Virus record (IMG/VR): IMGVR_UViG_3300025151_004898
Coordinates: 1-57,728 of that record
DNA length: 57,728 bases
DNA from: a virus
Reading direction: 5' to 3' (one strand)
Shown: positions 27,725 to 36,656 of the stretch, one piece after another
Numbering within the stretch: the stretch's first letter is position 1
How the letters are laid out: each line of letters starts with the position of its first letter
Position numbers and translations under genes: made by a program
Notes under the pieces: model-generated
The model's database searches: none
Seen by the model: only the letters and a program-made list of their open reading frames with translations
What the model was told of the DNA's origin: nothing

Positions 27725-27728
27725 AAGT

Positions 27729-29210
27729 ATGAGCGATATATCGGTATCTAAAATTGATGCGGTGGATTTAAAGATTGAGTGTGATGACTCGATAGCAAAA
27801 GAACTAAATCAATTTTTCACTTTCTATGTGCCTAATTATGAATTCACACCCGCATACAAAAATAAAAAGTGGGACGGTAAAATACGACTGTTCAATTTGT
27901 ATTCTCGAAAGTTGTATATTGGACTATTAGATTATCTAGTACAATTTGCAAAAGATAGAAAATATACCATTGATCATGAAATAGTAAACGATGATGCAAT
28001 AACAATTGATGATGTATCTGCAATTGTATCTGAATTACAAATTGAATCAAGAGGTAAGCCTATCACACCACACGATTATCAAATTGATGCCATATTACAC
28101 GCCATTAAGAAAAAACGAACTCTTCTTCTCTCACCAACAGGTAGTGGAAAATCTTTAATAATTTATTCACTTGTTAGATATCATCTAAGCCAATTGCAGC
28201 AAGATGAAAAGATTTTAATTGTTGTGCCTACCACTGGTCTTGTGTCGCAGATGTATAATGATTTTCGAGACTATGCAGGAAAAAACTGGGACGTAGAAAA
28301 AAACTGCCATGTTATATTCTCTGGTCAAGACAAGATCACACACAAACAGGTAGTAATTTCTACATGGCAGAGTATATACAAAATGCCCAAAGATTTCTTT
28401 AATAGCTATAAAGTGGTATTTGGTGATGAGTGTCATTTGTTCAAAGCAAAATCCCTAACAACACTAATGACAAAATTAACAGAGGCAGATGTTCGAATAG
28501 GGACAACAGGTACTCTGGATGGAACTCAAGTACATAAACTAGTGATTGAGGGATTGTTTGGTAGAGTTCGTAATGTGACAACCACCAAGACATTGATGGA
28601 AAGGCATGTTCTTTCTAATTTACAAATAGATTGCCTTGTGTTACAATATAGCCAATCAGAAATACAAGAAATAAAAAGAGCTTCGTATATGGATGAAATG
28701 AAGTGGATAATCGCAAATCCAAAAAGAAACAAATTTATAACGGATTTATGTGGAAAGATTCAAGGAAACACGTTAGTACTATTTAACTATGTGGAACTCC
28801 ATGGAAAACCTCTTTATGAGATGATAACAAAAACATATCCAGATAAAAAGGTATTTTTCATATACGGAGGAACAGATGCCGATCAAAGAGAAAAAATCCG
28901 ACAAATCGTCGATAAAGAAAAGGAAGCTATTCTTGTCGCTTCTTATGGAACCTGCTCTACCGGGATTAATATTCGCAACATTAATAACATTGTTTTTACT
29001 TCACCATCTAAATCAGTGGTTCGAGTCCTACAGTCGATAGGAAGAGGACTCAGACGCTCTGAGAGCAAGGACAGCGTAAAGCTGTATGACATTGCAGATA
29101 ATCTTTCTCATAAAAAATACAGAAACCATACAATGAAGCATTTAGACGAAAGAATCAAAATATATACTAATGAACATTTTGATTATAAATTGATTCCCAT
29201 TACGCTATAA
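27729..29210 (+). CDS. uvsW: UvsW DNA helicase
   Basis: 493 aa superfamily 2 helicase (T4 UvsW is 503). It unwinds branched and R-loop structures and shifts replication from origin- to recombination-dependent. Start region IECDDSIAKELNQFFTFYVP and NKKWDGKIRLFN match the T4 N-terminal domain. Motifs: PHDYQIDAI, Walker A SPTGSGKSLI (about residue 138), DEAD variant GDECHLFK, IGTTGTLDG, ASYGTCSTGINIRN, and motif VI QSIGRGLRR. No Shine-Dalgarno; the late promoter element is almost adjacent to ATG. Confidence 0.95.
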   Translation: MSDISVSKIDAVDLKIECDDSIAKELNQFFTFYVPNYEFTPAYKNKKWDGKIRLFNLYSRKLYIGLLDYLVQFAKDRKYTIDHEIVNDDAITIDDVSAIVSELQIESRGKPITPHDYQIDAILHAIKKKRTLLLSPTGSGKSLIIYSLVRYHLSQLQQDEKILIVVPTTGLVSQMYNDFRDYAGKNWDVEKNCHVIFSGQDKITHKQVVISTWQSIYKMPKDFFNSYKVVFGDECHLFKAKSLTTLMTKLTEADVRIGTTGTLDGTQVHKLVIEGLFGRVRNVTTTKTLMERHVLSNLQIDCLVLQYSQSEIQEIKRASYMDEMKWIIANPKRNKFITDLCGKIQGNTLVLFNYVELHGKPLYEMITKTYPDKKVFFIYGGTDADQREKIRQIVDKEKEAILVASYGTCSTGINIRNINNIVFTSPSKSVVRVLQSIGRGLRRSESKDSVKLYDIADNLSHKKYRNHTMKHLDERIKIYTNEHFDYKLIPITL

Positions 29211-29219
29211 GGAGATCCA

Positions 29220-29843
29220 ATGAATTCATCATACCGTGTTCTTAAACTTCAAAGTGGTGAAGAAATTATTGCAAAAATAAAAGGACGAGAAAAAGGAAGA
29301 ATCATTCTTGATAGTCCCATGATATTTCAAACAACTTCTCGTAGTGATGCATTTGGTCAAACTAAAGAGATTACATTTTTAAAGGATTGGTTATCTAATA
29401 CATCTGAAAATACTATTGATATTCCAGAAAACTTTATTATCAGTTGGTTAAAACCATCTCAGAATGTTACTAAGTTATATGATATTGAAAGAAAGCTGAA
29501 ACAAGAAGATAATTTGCAAAATAAGTTTCATCCACCCACCAAAAAACCACCAACACCACCATTTAATATGGACAAGTTAATGGAAGCAATGGATGCCCTT
29601 GATAATGATAATGATGAAGACAAACCTCTTTTCATGCACATGATGATTCCTCCGGACATGGTAAAGGAACTCTTTGAACAGGGTTTATTAGATGATATTG
29701 AAGATGAACTGGAGGATGCCTTAGATGGGTTCTATGAAGAAATAAATGATCACAAGTATACAGGTGATGAAAAAGATGACCCAAACTATGGCAATAGGTG
29801 GACTGATTGGAACCCAGATCCTCGTGATGATGAGTACCTTTAA
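29220..29843 (+). CDS. LSm/Hfq-like domain protein with acidic tail
   Basis: 207 aa. The N-terminus YRVLKLQSGEEIIAKIKGRE-KGRIILDSPM is built like an Sm1 motif of phage LSm-like proteins ('V-KL-SGEEIIA-I-...-I-L-nP'). After about residue 70 there is a helix, a Pro-rich linker (HPPTKKPPTPPF), and a very acidic C-terminal half with DALDNDNDEDKP and DDIEDELEDALDGFYEE. Preceded by an AAGGAG ribosome site. It lies between uvsW and gp55; RNA binding or interaction with the transcription machinery is possible but unproven. The Sm similarity was judged by eye. Confidence 0.6.
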   Translation: MNSSYRVLKLQSGEEIIAKIKGREKGRIILDSPMIFQTTSRSDAFGQTKEITFLKDWLSNTSENTIDIPENFIISWLKPSQNVTKLYDIERKLKQEDNLQNKFHPPTKKPPTPPFNMDKLMEAMDALDNDNDEDKPLFMHMMIPPDMVKELFEQGLLDDIEDELEDALDGFYEEINDHKYTGDEKDDPNYGNRWTDWNPDPRDDEYL

Positions 29844-29951
29844 GTAACTTTATATTATCCTTTTCTCCCCCTACACAGGGGATTATAAGGGTGTTTTGTA
29901 TTTTGTCAAATAAAAAATTGTATTTTGTAGGAAAGTAGTTATACTCATAGC
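29844..29951 (+). promoter_or_regulatory. Intergenic region before gp55 with hairpin and -10-like box
   Basis: 108 bases, AT-rich, the longest gap in this part. A stem TCCCC/GGGGA (about 29865-29881) with a CTACACA loop could be a weak terminator or processing site, since T-rich sequence flanks it. TATACT at 29940-29945 is a sigma70-like -10 box but lies just six bases before the gp55 ATG, and only a poor -35 (TTGTAT, 16-base spacing) is seen. The nearest AGGAAAG is too far upstream to serve the ATG. Confidence 0.4.
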
Positions 29952-30482
29952 ATGTCAAAGAAAAAGAATCATTACATAGACAACAAAGAGTTTTATGAAG
30001 CAATGTGTCAGTGGAAATCTGAAATACATGAGGCGGAAGATCAAGGTGATAAACGTCCTCCAATATCAGAGTACATAGGATCATGCTTTATCAAGATAGC
30101 AGAGCACTTAGCACAGAAGCCAAATTTTACAAATTATCCATATAAGGATGAAATGATAAATGACTCTATTGAAAACTGCTTGATGTATGCTCATAATTTC
30201 GATCCAGAAAAATCAAAAAATCCATTTTCATATTTTACTCAGATAATATATTATGCTTTTTTGCGAAGAATAGAGAAAGAGAAGAAGCAGAATTATATAA
30301 AATATAAATTAGCTGAAATTCAAGATGATGGTAGCATGAGCACATGGTTCAAAGAAAACTATTTTGAGAAAGATAATGTTCGCGTTGCAATGAGAGAACA
30401 TTTTAATCTGTCCGAGGAGGATGTTAAAAGAATGACTCCAAAGAGCAAGTCAAAAAAAGGAACCACGGGACCATTTGAATGA
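29952..30482 (+). CDS. 55: gp55 late-transcription sigma factor
   Basis: 176 aa (T4 gp55 is 185). It binds host RNA polymerase and recognises the TATAAATA late promoters; with gp33 and the gp45 clamp it couples late transcription to replication. The conserved region is SFIKIAEHLAQKPNF-like, then YKDEMINDSIENCLMYAHNF with DPEKSKNPFSYFTQIIYYAF-LRRIEKEKKQ, the sigma region 2-like core. The C-terminal end is basic and finishes GTTGPFE, where T4 gp55 has its clamp-binding motif. No gp33 was recognised in the window. Overlaps gp47 by ATGA. Confidence 0.93.
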   Translation: MSKKKNHYIDNKEFYEAMCQWKSEIHEAEDQGDKRPPISEYIGSCFIKIAEHLAQKPNFTNYPYKDEMINDSIENCLMYAHNFDPEKSKNPFSYFTQIIYYAFLRRIEKEKKQNYIKYKLAEIQDDGSMSTWFKENYFEKDNVRVAMREHFNLSEEDVKRMTPKSKSKKGTTGPFE

Positions 30483-31534
30483 AGATAGCAATTCTAAATG
30501 ACACCCATTTTGGTGCAAGGAATGATTCTTCTATATTCTTAGATCACTTTCTAGACTTTTTTGAAGATCAATTTTTTCCATATTGTGTAAAAAACAATAT
30601 AGATCAGATCTTACATCTTGGCGATTTAATGGATCGTCGGAAATATGTAAATTTCAATACTCTCCGTGAGGTCAGGAAAAGATTCTTTGAGCACCTTGAG
30701 TCTAATAGATTGCACATGCATTGTATTGTGGGTAATCATGATACATTCTATAAAAACACAAACGAGGTTAATTCACTAAAGGAATTATTCACTGGTAAAA
30801 ATGAATACTTTCATTTATATGAGCGACCAACAGCGGTAGAATTTGATGGACTTTGCATTGGACTTGTGCCATGGATGTCTCCGGAGATGCAGGAAGAATG
30901 TACAGAGTTTTTAAAAACTTGTAGTTGTCCGATCATTGGTGGTCATTTTGAATTGAACGGATATGAAATAATGCGCGGCGTTAAGTTCAAACATGGTATG
31001 TCAGATGAGTTATTGCAACGATTTGAAATGGTATTGTCTGGTCACTTTCATAGTAAGAGCACAAAGAAAAATGTGCATTACTTAGGAACCCAATATCAAA
31101 TCACCTTTAGTGACTTGCACGACAAAAAGGGGTTTCATGTTCTCGATACAGAAACTCGCGAATTAGAATTTATAGAGAATAAGCGACGTAAATTCTACCA
31201 CATAGAATATGATGATGAGAATCCGGAGATGTTAGTCAATCTAGATTTCAAACAATATAAGGATTGTTATCTAAAGATCATTATCAAGAACAAAACAAAG
31301 AGAAAATTGTTTGATGCTTTCCTTGATACTCTATACAAGCACAAGGTAGTTGATGTCACTGTTGTGGAAGATATGACTGATTTCACAATCGAGGAGTCTG
31401 ATATTGACATGGCTAAAGATACTCTTACAATCATTAATGATGAAGTTGATTCCGATACCGAGATTAAAGATAAATCAGAAATCAAACAAATTATTCGTGA
31501 CTTGTACATGGAAGGTTTGAGTAGCTGGGAATAG
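30479..31534 (+). CDS. 47: gp47 recombination nuclease subunit (Mre11/SbcD-like)
   Basis: 351 aa (T4 gp47 is 339). Metallophosphoesterase that with gp46 resects DNA ends and degrades host DNA. All motifs are present: AILNDTHFGARND (I), LHLGDLMDRR (II), CIVGNHDTFY (III), IIGGHFE (IV) and LSGHFHSK (V). The C-terminal 100 residues form the helical gp46-contact region. Translationally coupled to gp55 and one base from gp46. Confidence 0.96.
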   Translation: MKIAILNDTHFGARNDSSIFLDHFLDFFEDQFFPYCVKNNIDQILHLGDLMDRRKYVNFNTLREVRKRFFEHLESNRLHMHCIVGNHDTFYKNTNEVNSLKELFTGKNEYFHLYERPTAVEFDGLCIGLVPWMSPEMQEECTEFLKTCSCPIIGGHFELNGYEIMRGVKFKHGMSDELLQRFEMVLSGHFHSKSTKKNVHYLGTQYQITFSDLHDKKGFHVLDTETRELEFIENKRRKFYHIEYDDENPEMLVNLDFKQYKDCYLKIIIKNKTKRKLFDAFLDTLYKHKVVDVTVVEDMTDFTIEESDIDMAKDTLTIINDEVDSDTEIKDKSEIKQIIRDLYMEGLSSWE

Positions 31535-31535
31535 T

Positions 31536-33251
31536 ATGCTAACATTTGAAACTGTGAGATTTAAAAACTTTGGTTCATTTGGTAATGTGTTTACAGAAAT
31601 AAAAATGAACAAGCATAATACTGTGTTGGTATCAGGAAGGAATGGTCATGGTAAATCATTCGCGCTTCTTGATGCTATTACCTTTGGTCTATTTGGTAAA
31701 CCATTTCGTAAGGTGAATATTCCACAGTTAGTGAATACGGTTAACCAAAAGGATTGTTTGGTTGAGGTTGAATTCTCTACACCCAAACATAAGTACAGAG
31801 TTGTTCGTGGATTGCAACCAAAGGTATTTGAGATCTACAAGGACGGGGATCTTCTTCCACAGAATGCAAAGGCAAAAGATTATCAGCGACTGCTAGAAGA
31901 GCAGATTCTGAGAATGAACTATAAGTCGTTCACTCAGATTGTTATTCTAGGATCTTCGTCCTTTGTCCCATTCATGCAGCTTACTCCTGCGGATCGTAGG
32001 GAAGTTATTGAGGATATTCTTGATATCAAGATCTTTAGTGTGATGAATGGATTACTGAAGTCAAAGGTGTCTGAACTCAAAGAGAATTTGAATATTATTC
32101 AGAATAAAATTGATATTGCAAATGAGAAAATAACTCTTCAAGAGAGTCATGTTGATACGCTTGAGATGAAGAGTCAGGAACGAATCGATAAAAATAGGAA
32201 CAAAATAGAATCTTTGATTGAAGAAGGAAAATCTACACAGAATAGTATAACGAAGATAACAGATCATATTGACATTCTTCAAAGTAAACTTCCACAAAAA
32301 GAGCAGTTTATGGTTAGTTTAAAGAATGTTGAAAAAACTGAAAGTACACTTGAAGGTGATCTGAAACGTTTGCGTAAGGATATTGCTTTCTATACTTCTA
32401 ACACAAGCTGTCCTTCTTGTAGACAGGATATTGATGAGGATTTTAGACAAAGTATCCTTAATCAACGAGCAACAGAAAAGATAAATCTGGAGGAGCGGTT
32501 AGAGGGTGTTGGAGTGCTCATACGGGATACTCTCGACAAGATAAATTCTATTCAAGATGTGGAGACTGACATTCAAAAGCAGGAGAAGAGAATCATTGAA
32601 CTAGAAAGTACGATGAAATCTTTGTATTCTCAGATTCAGTATATCGAGCAAGAGATAAATGATCTAGAAACGAATAGAGGTAATATTGATGATGAGAAAT
32701 TAAAGCTACAGGAATTCTTACATAATAAAGAGGAATCTTTGGCTGAGAAGGAACAAGTTCTTAATCAGAAATATAATTATGACATCGTTCATGATCTACT
32801 GAAGGATGCAGGAATCAAGTCGAAGATTATTAAGTATTATCTTCCTATCATGAATAAGTTGATCAATAAGTATCTTTCCTCAATGAACTTCTTTGCAAAC
32901 TTTACTCTCGATGAAGAATTCAATGAGACGATTAAAAGTAGGCATAGAGACACGTTTAGTTACATGAGTTTTAGTGAGGGTGAAAAACTACGAATCGATC
33001 TTGCTTTAATTCTATCGTGGAGAGAGATTGCAAAGATTAAGAACAGTGCAAACTGCAACCTACTTATTTTAGACGAAGTGTTTGACTCCTCCCTTGACTC
33101 CATGGGTACTGATGATCTTATGAAACTACTAGAGGATCTTTCTATAAATACTAATATATTTGTTATTAGTCACAAGTCAGATCAGTTAGCAGATAAGTTT
33201 TCGAACTATCTGGTTTTTGAAAAGAAAAATAATTTTAGTAGAATAAAGTAA
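31536..33251 (+). CDS. 46: gp46 recombination nuclease ATPase (Rad50/SbcC-like)
   Basis: 571 aa (T4 gp46 is 560). Walker A SGRNGHGKSF (about residue 34), long coiled coils with a zinc hook CPSC (about residue 296) in the middle, ABC signature FSEGEKLRID and Walker B LLILDEVFDSSLD near the C-terminus, then the His switch VISHKSD. It powers gp47 in end resection. Its stop overlaps the PLP-enzyme start (TAATG), so the accessory cassette that follows is attached to the recombination operon. Confidence 0.96.
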   Translation: MLTFETVRFKNFGSFGNVFTEIKMNKHNTVLVSGRNGHGKSFALLDAITFGLFGKPFRKVNIPQLVNTVNQKDCLVEVEFSTPKHKYRVVRGLQPKVFEIYKDGDLLPQNAKAKDYQRLLEEQILRMNYKSFTQIVILGSSSFVPFMQLTPADRREVIEDILDIKIFSVMNGLLKSKVSELKENLNIIQNKIDIANEKITLQESHVDTLEMKSQERIDKNRNKIESLIEEGKSTQNSITKITDHIDILQSKLPQKEQFMVSLKNVEKTESTLEGDLKRLRKDIAFYTSNTSCPSCRQDIDEDFRQSILNQRATEKINLEERLEGVGVLIRDTLDKINSIQDVETDIQKQEKRIIELESTMKSLYSQIQYIEQEINDLETNRGNIDDEKLKLQEFLHNKEESLAEKEQVLNQKYNYDIVHDLLKDAGIKSKIIKYYLPIMNKLINKYLSSMNFFANFTLDEEFNETIKSRHRDTFSYMSFSEGEKLRIDLALILSWREIAKIKNSANCNLLILDEVFDSSLDSMGTDDLMKLLEDLSINTNIFVISHKSDQLADKFSNYLVFEKKNNFSRIK

Positions 33252-34000
33252 TGCCAAGTCTTTTTGATTATGATCTGGGCGATTGGAAAGATCCATACCC
33301 CCCACCTGTGATGGAGGAGCACGAAGAATTTATCATTGTTCGTGATGATTTTCTTGATGGTGGATCAAAGATGCGTTTTGCAGATTATTTAATACACAAT
33401 GAAACGGAGATAGAAGAATGGGTATATGGGAGTTCTCCCGCAACTGGGTACGCACAGATTTCTCTTTCGTGCTTATGCCGCAAATATGGTAAGAAGTCAG
33501 TAATTTTTATGGCTGATCGTGCGAAGGATAAATTACATGAATATCAGTTGCGTGCTATAGATAGTGGAGCTACAATGAAATGGGTTCCAAATGGTATGCT
33601 GTCAGTGACAGAGAAAAGAGCAAGAGATTATGTGCAAGAAGATCCTATCAAGCGTAGATTACTTCCTATTGGTTTTGATCATCCTAGTGTTATCGCTTCC
33701 GTTACTAGGGTTGCTCGCAATATGGATGTCTCCCCAACCGAAGTATGGACAGTTGGATCTTCCGGAACCCTCACTAGAGGATTACAGCAAGCATGGCCAG
33801 ATGCATCGTTCCATTGTGTTTCTGTTGGACACAAGGGAGACTACGGAAGAGCAAAAGTCTACAGATGCGAAATCCCCTTCAACAGAGAAACAAAAGTAAA
33901 ACCTCCCTTTCCCTCTGCACCAACGTATGATGCAAAGGCGTGGGAATTCATGAAAGAACATGCTTCACCCGGAGCATTATTTTGGAACGTAGGAGCTTAG
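33251..34000 (+). CDS. PLP fold-type II enzyme (ACC deaminase/cysteine desulfhydrase-like)
   Basis: 249 aa. The segment FIIVRDDFLDGGSKMRFADY carries the GGxKxR PLP-lysine motif (Lys about residue 40) of the fold-type II group including ACC deaminase and D-cysteine desulfhydrase. It goes on with YGSSPATGYAQISLSCLCRK, which resembles the cofactor phosphate/substrate loop, KSVIFMADR and EVWTVGSSGTLTRGL. At 249 aa it is shorter than free enzymes of the group (about 330), so it may be trimmed. Substrate unknown. First gene of a three-gene cassette with glutamine synthetase and a methylase-like protein; three bases from the glutamine synthetase gene. Roles in amino-nitrogen metabolism or base modification are both possible. 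Confidence 0.75.
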   Translation: MPSLFDYDLGDWKDPYPPPVMEEHEEFIIVRDDFLDGGSKMRFADYLIHNETEIEEWVYGSSPATGYAQISLSCLCRKYGKKSVIFMADRAKDKLHEYQLRAIDSGATMKWVPNGMLSVTEKRARDYVQEDPIKRRLLPIGFDHPSVIASVTRVARNMDVSPTEVWTVGSSGTLTRGLQQAWPDASFHCVSVGHKGDYGRAKVYRCEIPFNRETKVKPPFPSAPTYDAKAWEFMKEHASPGALFWNVGA

Positions 34001-34003
34001 GAA

Positions 34004-35065
34004 ATGTATAAACTCGATTATGTGTGGTTAGATGGATACGATGTAAAAAACATGCGAATGAAGACTCGTTATTTTAATGGGTATGAATTGGACATGTCAG
34101 ATCTTCCTGTGTGGGGGTTTGATGGTTCTAGCACTAAACAAGCAGAAGGACATTCTAGTGATTGTGTTCTAGAACCAATTAAGTTATATAAGAATCCACT
34201 AGATCCAATGGGAATGTCTAATATTGTTCTTTGTGAGGTAATGAATCCTGATGGGACTCCTCATGCATCAAACACTCGCGCACAGCTTAGATCAATAATT
34301 GATAATTGTGGTGGGTTAGAAACTGTTGCCAAGGATATGATGTTTGGTATCGAACAGGAATATGTCATTTTTGACAAGAATACGGGTAGACCTAGTGGAT
34401 GGCCATCTAATGGATTTCCCCCACCACAAGGAAGATATTACTGTGGTGTTGGTGGAGATGTCGTAGAGCATCGTGACTTGGTAGATGAACACGCTGAAAT
34501 GTGTAATCGCATTGGTATTCCTGTACAGGGAACTAATGCCGAAGTAATGCTTTCTCAGTGGGAATATCAAGTTGGTCCTTCCAATGTTATTGATGTTTGT
34601 GATCATTTGTGGACGGCAAGATTTATTCTAGAAATGCTCGCAGAGAAGAGGGGTCTTTATATTAAATTTGACCCTAAGCCTGTTGCTGGTGACTGGAACG
34701 GGTCTGGTGCTCATATCAACTTCTCTAGTAAGTTTATGCGGGAAGAAGCTACCATCGATGATATTGATGATATTTGCAGAGAGATCGGTAAGTATGGACA
34801 TGAAATGCTTTCTGTGTATGGTAAGGACAACGACAAGCGGTTGACAGGCAGTCATGAAACTGCTCATATTGAAGACTATACATGGGGAGTTTCTGATAGG
34901 AGTGCTTCTATTCGTATTCCTATGTCAACGGCAAATAAGGGAAGAGGTCATCTAGAAGACAGGCGACCGGCAGCAAATATTGATCCGTATGAGGCTGTCG
35001 GGGTTATTACCAAGTACTTGAATATTATTGAAAAAGAAGTTGCACAACCTTCATTGTTCGTGTAA
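34004..35065 (+). CDS. Glutamine synthetase, type II (eukaryote-like)
   Basis: 353 aa, full length for GSII. It joins ammonia and glutamate using ATP. The family motifs are all present: PVWGFDGSSTKQAEGHSSD, MMFGIEQEYVIFD (metal-binding Glu pair), GWPSNGFPPPQGRYYCGVGG, GDWNGSGAHINFSS, and the ATP/glutamate region DRSASIRIP with LEDRRPAANIDPYEAV. This is closer to eukaryotic, Rhizobium and Streptomyces GlnII than to the long bacterial GlnA, and it lacks the adenylylation region of GlnA. As far as I know a GSII in a T4-type phage is rare. It may supply glutamine for nucleotide synthesis or take part in amide transfer with its neighbours. Codon use is similar to adjacent phage genes. Confidence 0.95.
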   Translation: MYKLDYVWLDGYDVKNMRMKTRYFNGYELDMSDLPVWGFDGSSTKQAEGHSSDCVLEPIKLYKNPLDPMGMSNIVLCEVMNPDGTPHASNTRAQLRSIIDNCGGLETVAKDMMFGIEQEYVIFDKNTGRPSGWPSNGFPPPQGRYYCGVGGDVVEHRDLVDEHAEMCNRIGIPVQGTNAEVMLSQWEYQVGPSNVIDVCDHLWTARFILEMLAEKRGLYIKFDPKPVAGDWNGSGAHINFSSKFMREEATIDDIDDICREIGKYGHEMLSVYGKDNDKRLTGSHETAHIEDYTWGVSDRSASIRIPMSTANKGRGHLEDRRPAANIDPYEAVGVITKYLNIIEKEVAQPSLFV

Positions 35066-35066
35066 T

Positions 35067-36656
35067 ATGTCTGATATGAAAAAGTTCTACGAACGAAACG
35101 ACCATGTTATCAATAGCGATGTGAATGTCTTGTTCGAAGAGCTATTAGATATGAATCCCCAGAAGTTCGAGGAATGGGTCATCCGTATGCGGAGAGAGAT
35201 AACACGCGCATGGGATGCATACGGATGCCCTCCTCGAACGGGGAAAAACGAAAAAGATATTATAGATTCTTTTAACAGATTGGAATCTTACCCAGTTCAT
35301 CAGTTCACCCATACTGATGAGCTTTCTGACGTTGATAATGATGTTATAATTAATAAGTCTCGTGCCGGTGTAGAGGTGGATCAATGGTTCTCTAATATGT
35401 TTAAAACGAGAATTAATTACAACGAAAAGGATGATGGGTATTCAATATATGACCTGGTCGCAGATTCAGACTATTTATCTCGTGTTGTGCGCGGTGCAAG
35501 TCGCCACCTTCGTCGCGATTCCTTCTATTCTCATGCTCTTTCTGCTATTAAGCACAGTAAAAAGTATTCTATCGTCGATGTTTCTTCGGGTGACGAATGG
35601 ATGGATGCGTATTTTAAAAACCCTGAGTTGTTTAAGGGATATGATTTCATGCTCGAAGAGGTCAAGATCCGAGATGGACTGAACAGTAGTTATTTCCAAC
35701 TTGAGCAGTCCGACATTCTACAGCTAACAGATTACCAAGTAGAGATGTGGAAAGATTTACTTTCCTATAGACATCATTCTACCTTTGATATTGAGAACAT
35801 GTCCAATGAAAAACTCTATGCCATCCGTATTTACAAAAAGGGAAATCGGATATTTCCTTCTGGCTTTAAATGCTTTAGAATTGGTTATATACAGCCTGCT
35901 GTTAATTTTCCTCCAATGACAGCTAAATATCTCTATGAGAGGTTTACTGATGATATCAAGTCACAAGAAACAATTAAAATCTTTGACCCCAGTTCAGGCT
36001 GGGGTGGTAGAATTCTTGGCGCTATGTGCTGTCGGGATGATCGCAATATTCTTTATATTGGTACTGATCCCAATCCTGATAATTTCTACAGTGATCGTAG
36101 CTCTAAGTATGGTGATGTTGCCGATTTTTACAATACTAGAACGTATCGGGGTAATCCCTTCTTCAGTTCTACAAACAATTACGAGATTTATCAGTTAGGT
36201 TCTGAGGAGATTCATAAAAATGAAGATTTTCAAAAACACCGGGGATCGATTGACTTGGTTTTCACTTCACCTCCTTATTTCAATAGAGAGGCGTATAGTG
36301 AAGATGCGAATCAGTCTTACAAAAAGTATGGATCGTCGTATCAATCATGGAGAGACGGATTTCTTCGTCCTACCTTAAAGAATTGTGTTGACTGGTTGCG
36401 TCCTGATCGGTATCTTCTTTGGAACGTAGCAGACATCAAAGTGAAAAATGATTATCTGCCACTAGAAGAAGATTCAAAAAATATTCTTGAAGAGTATGGA
36501 ATGGTATATAAATATACACTGAAAATGGCAATGGAATCCATGCCTGGTCAGAACAGACTTGATGAGAATGGAATTCCTAAGTGTAAGAATTTTTGTAAAG
36601 TTGACGGACGTTATCTCAAATATGAACCTGTGTTTGTTTTTTGGAAACCAAAATGA
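35067..36656 (+). CDS. DNA methyltransferase-like protein with long N-terminal domain
   Basis: 529 aa from the ATG at 35067 (an ATG at 35028 would overlap glutamine synthetase by 38 bases). The C-terminal half is a class I methylase: motif I FDPSSGWGGRILG (about residue 306-318) and motif IV FTSPPYF (about 399-405), the (S/T)PPY signature of amino-methylases. The N-terminal 280 residues are unrecognised, with FKCFRIGYIQPAVNFPP before the methylase. The adjacent glutamine synthetase and PLP enzyme raise the possibility that the transferred group is not simply methyl. Overlaps the next gene by ATGA. Confidence 0.75.
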   Translation: MSDMKKFYERNDHVINSDVNVLFEELLDMNPQKFEEWVIRMRREITRAWDAYGCPPRTGKNEKDIIDSFNRLESYPVHQFTHTDELSDVDNDVIINKSRAGVEVDQWFSNMFKTRINYNEKDDGYSIYDLVADSDYLSRVVRGASRHLRRDSFYSHALSAIKHSKKYSIVDVSSGDEWMDAYFKNPELFKGYDFMLEEVKIRDGLNSSYFQLEQSDILQLTDYQVEMWKDLLSYRHHSTFDIENMSNEKLYAIRIYKKGNRIFPSGFKCFRIGYIQPAVNFPPMTAKYLYERFTDDIKSQETIKIFDPSSGWGGRILGAMCCRDDRNILYIGTDPNPDNFYSDRSSKYGDVADFYNTRTYRGNPFFSSTNNYEIYQLGSEEIHKNEDFQKHRGSIDLVFTSPPYFNREAYSEDANQSYKKYGSSYQSWRDGFLRPTLKNCVDWLRPDRYLLWNVADIKVKNDYLPLEEDSKNILEEYGMVYKYTLKMAMESMPGQNRLDENGIPKCKNFCKVDGRYLKYEPVFVFWKPK

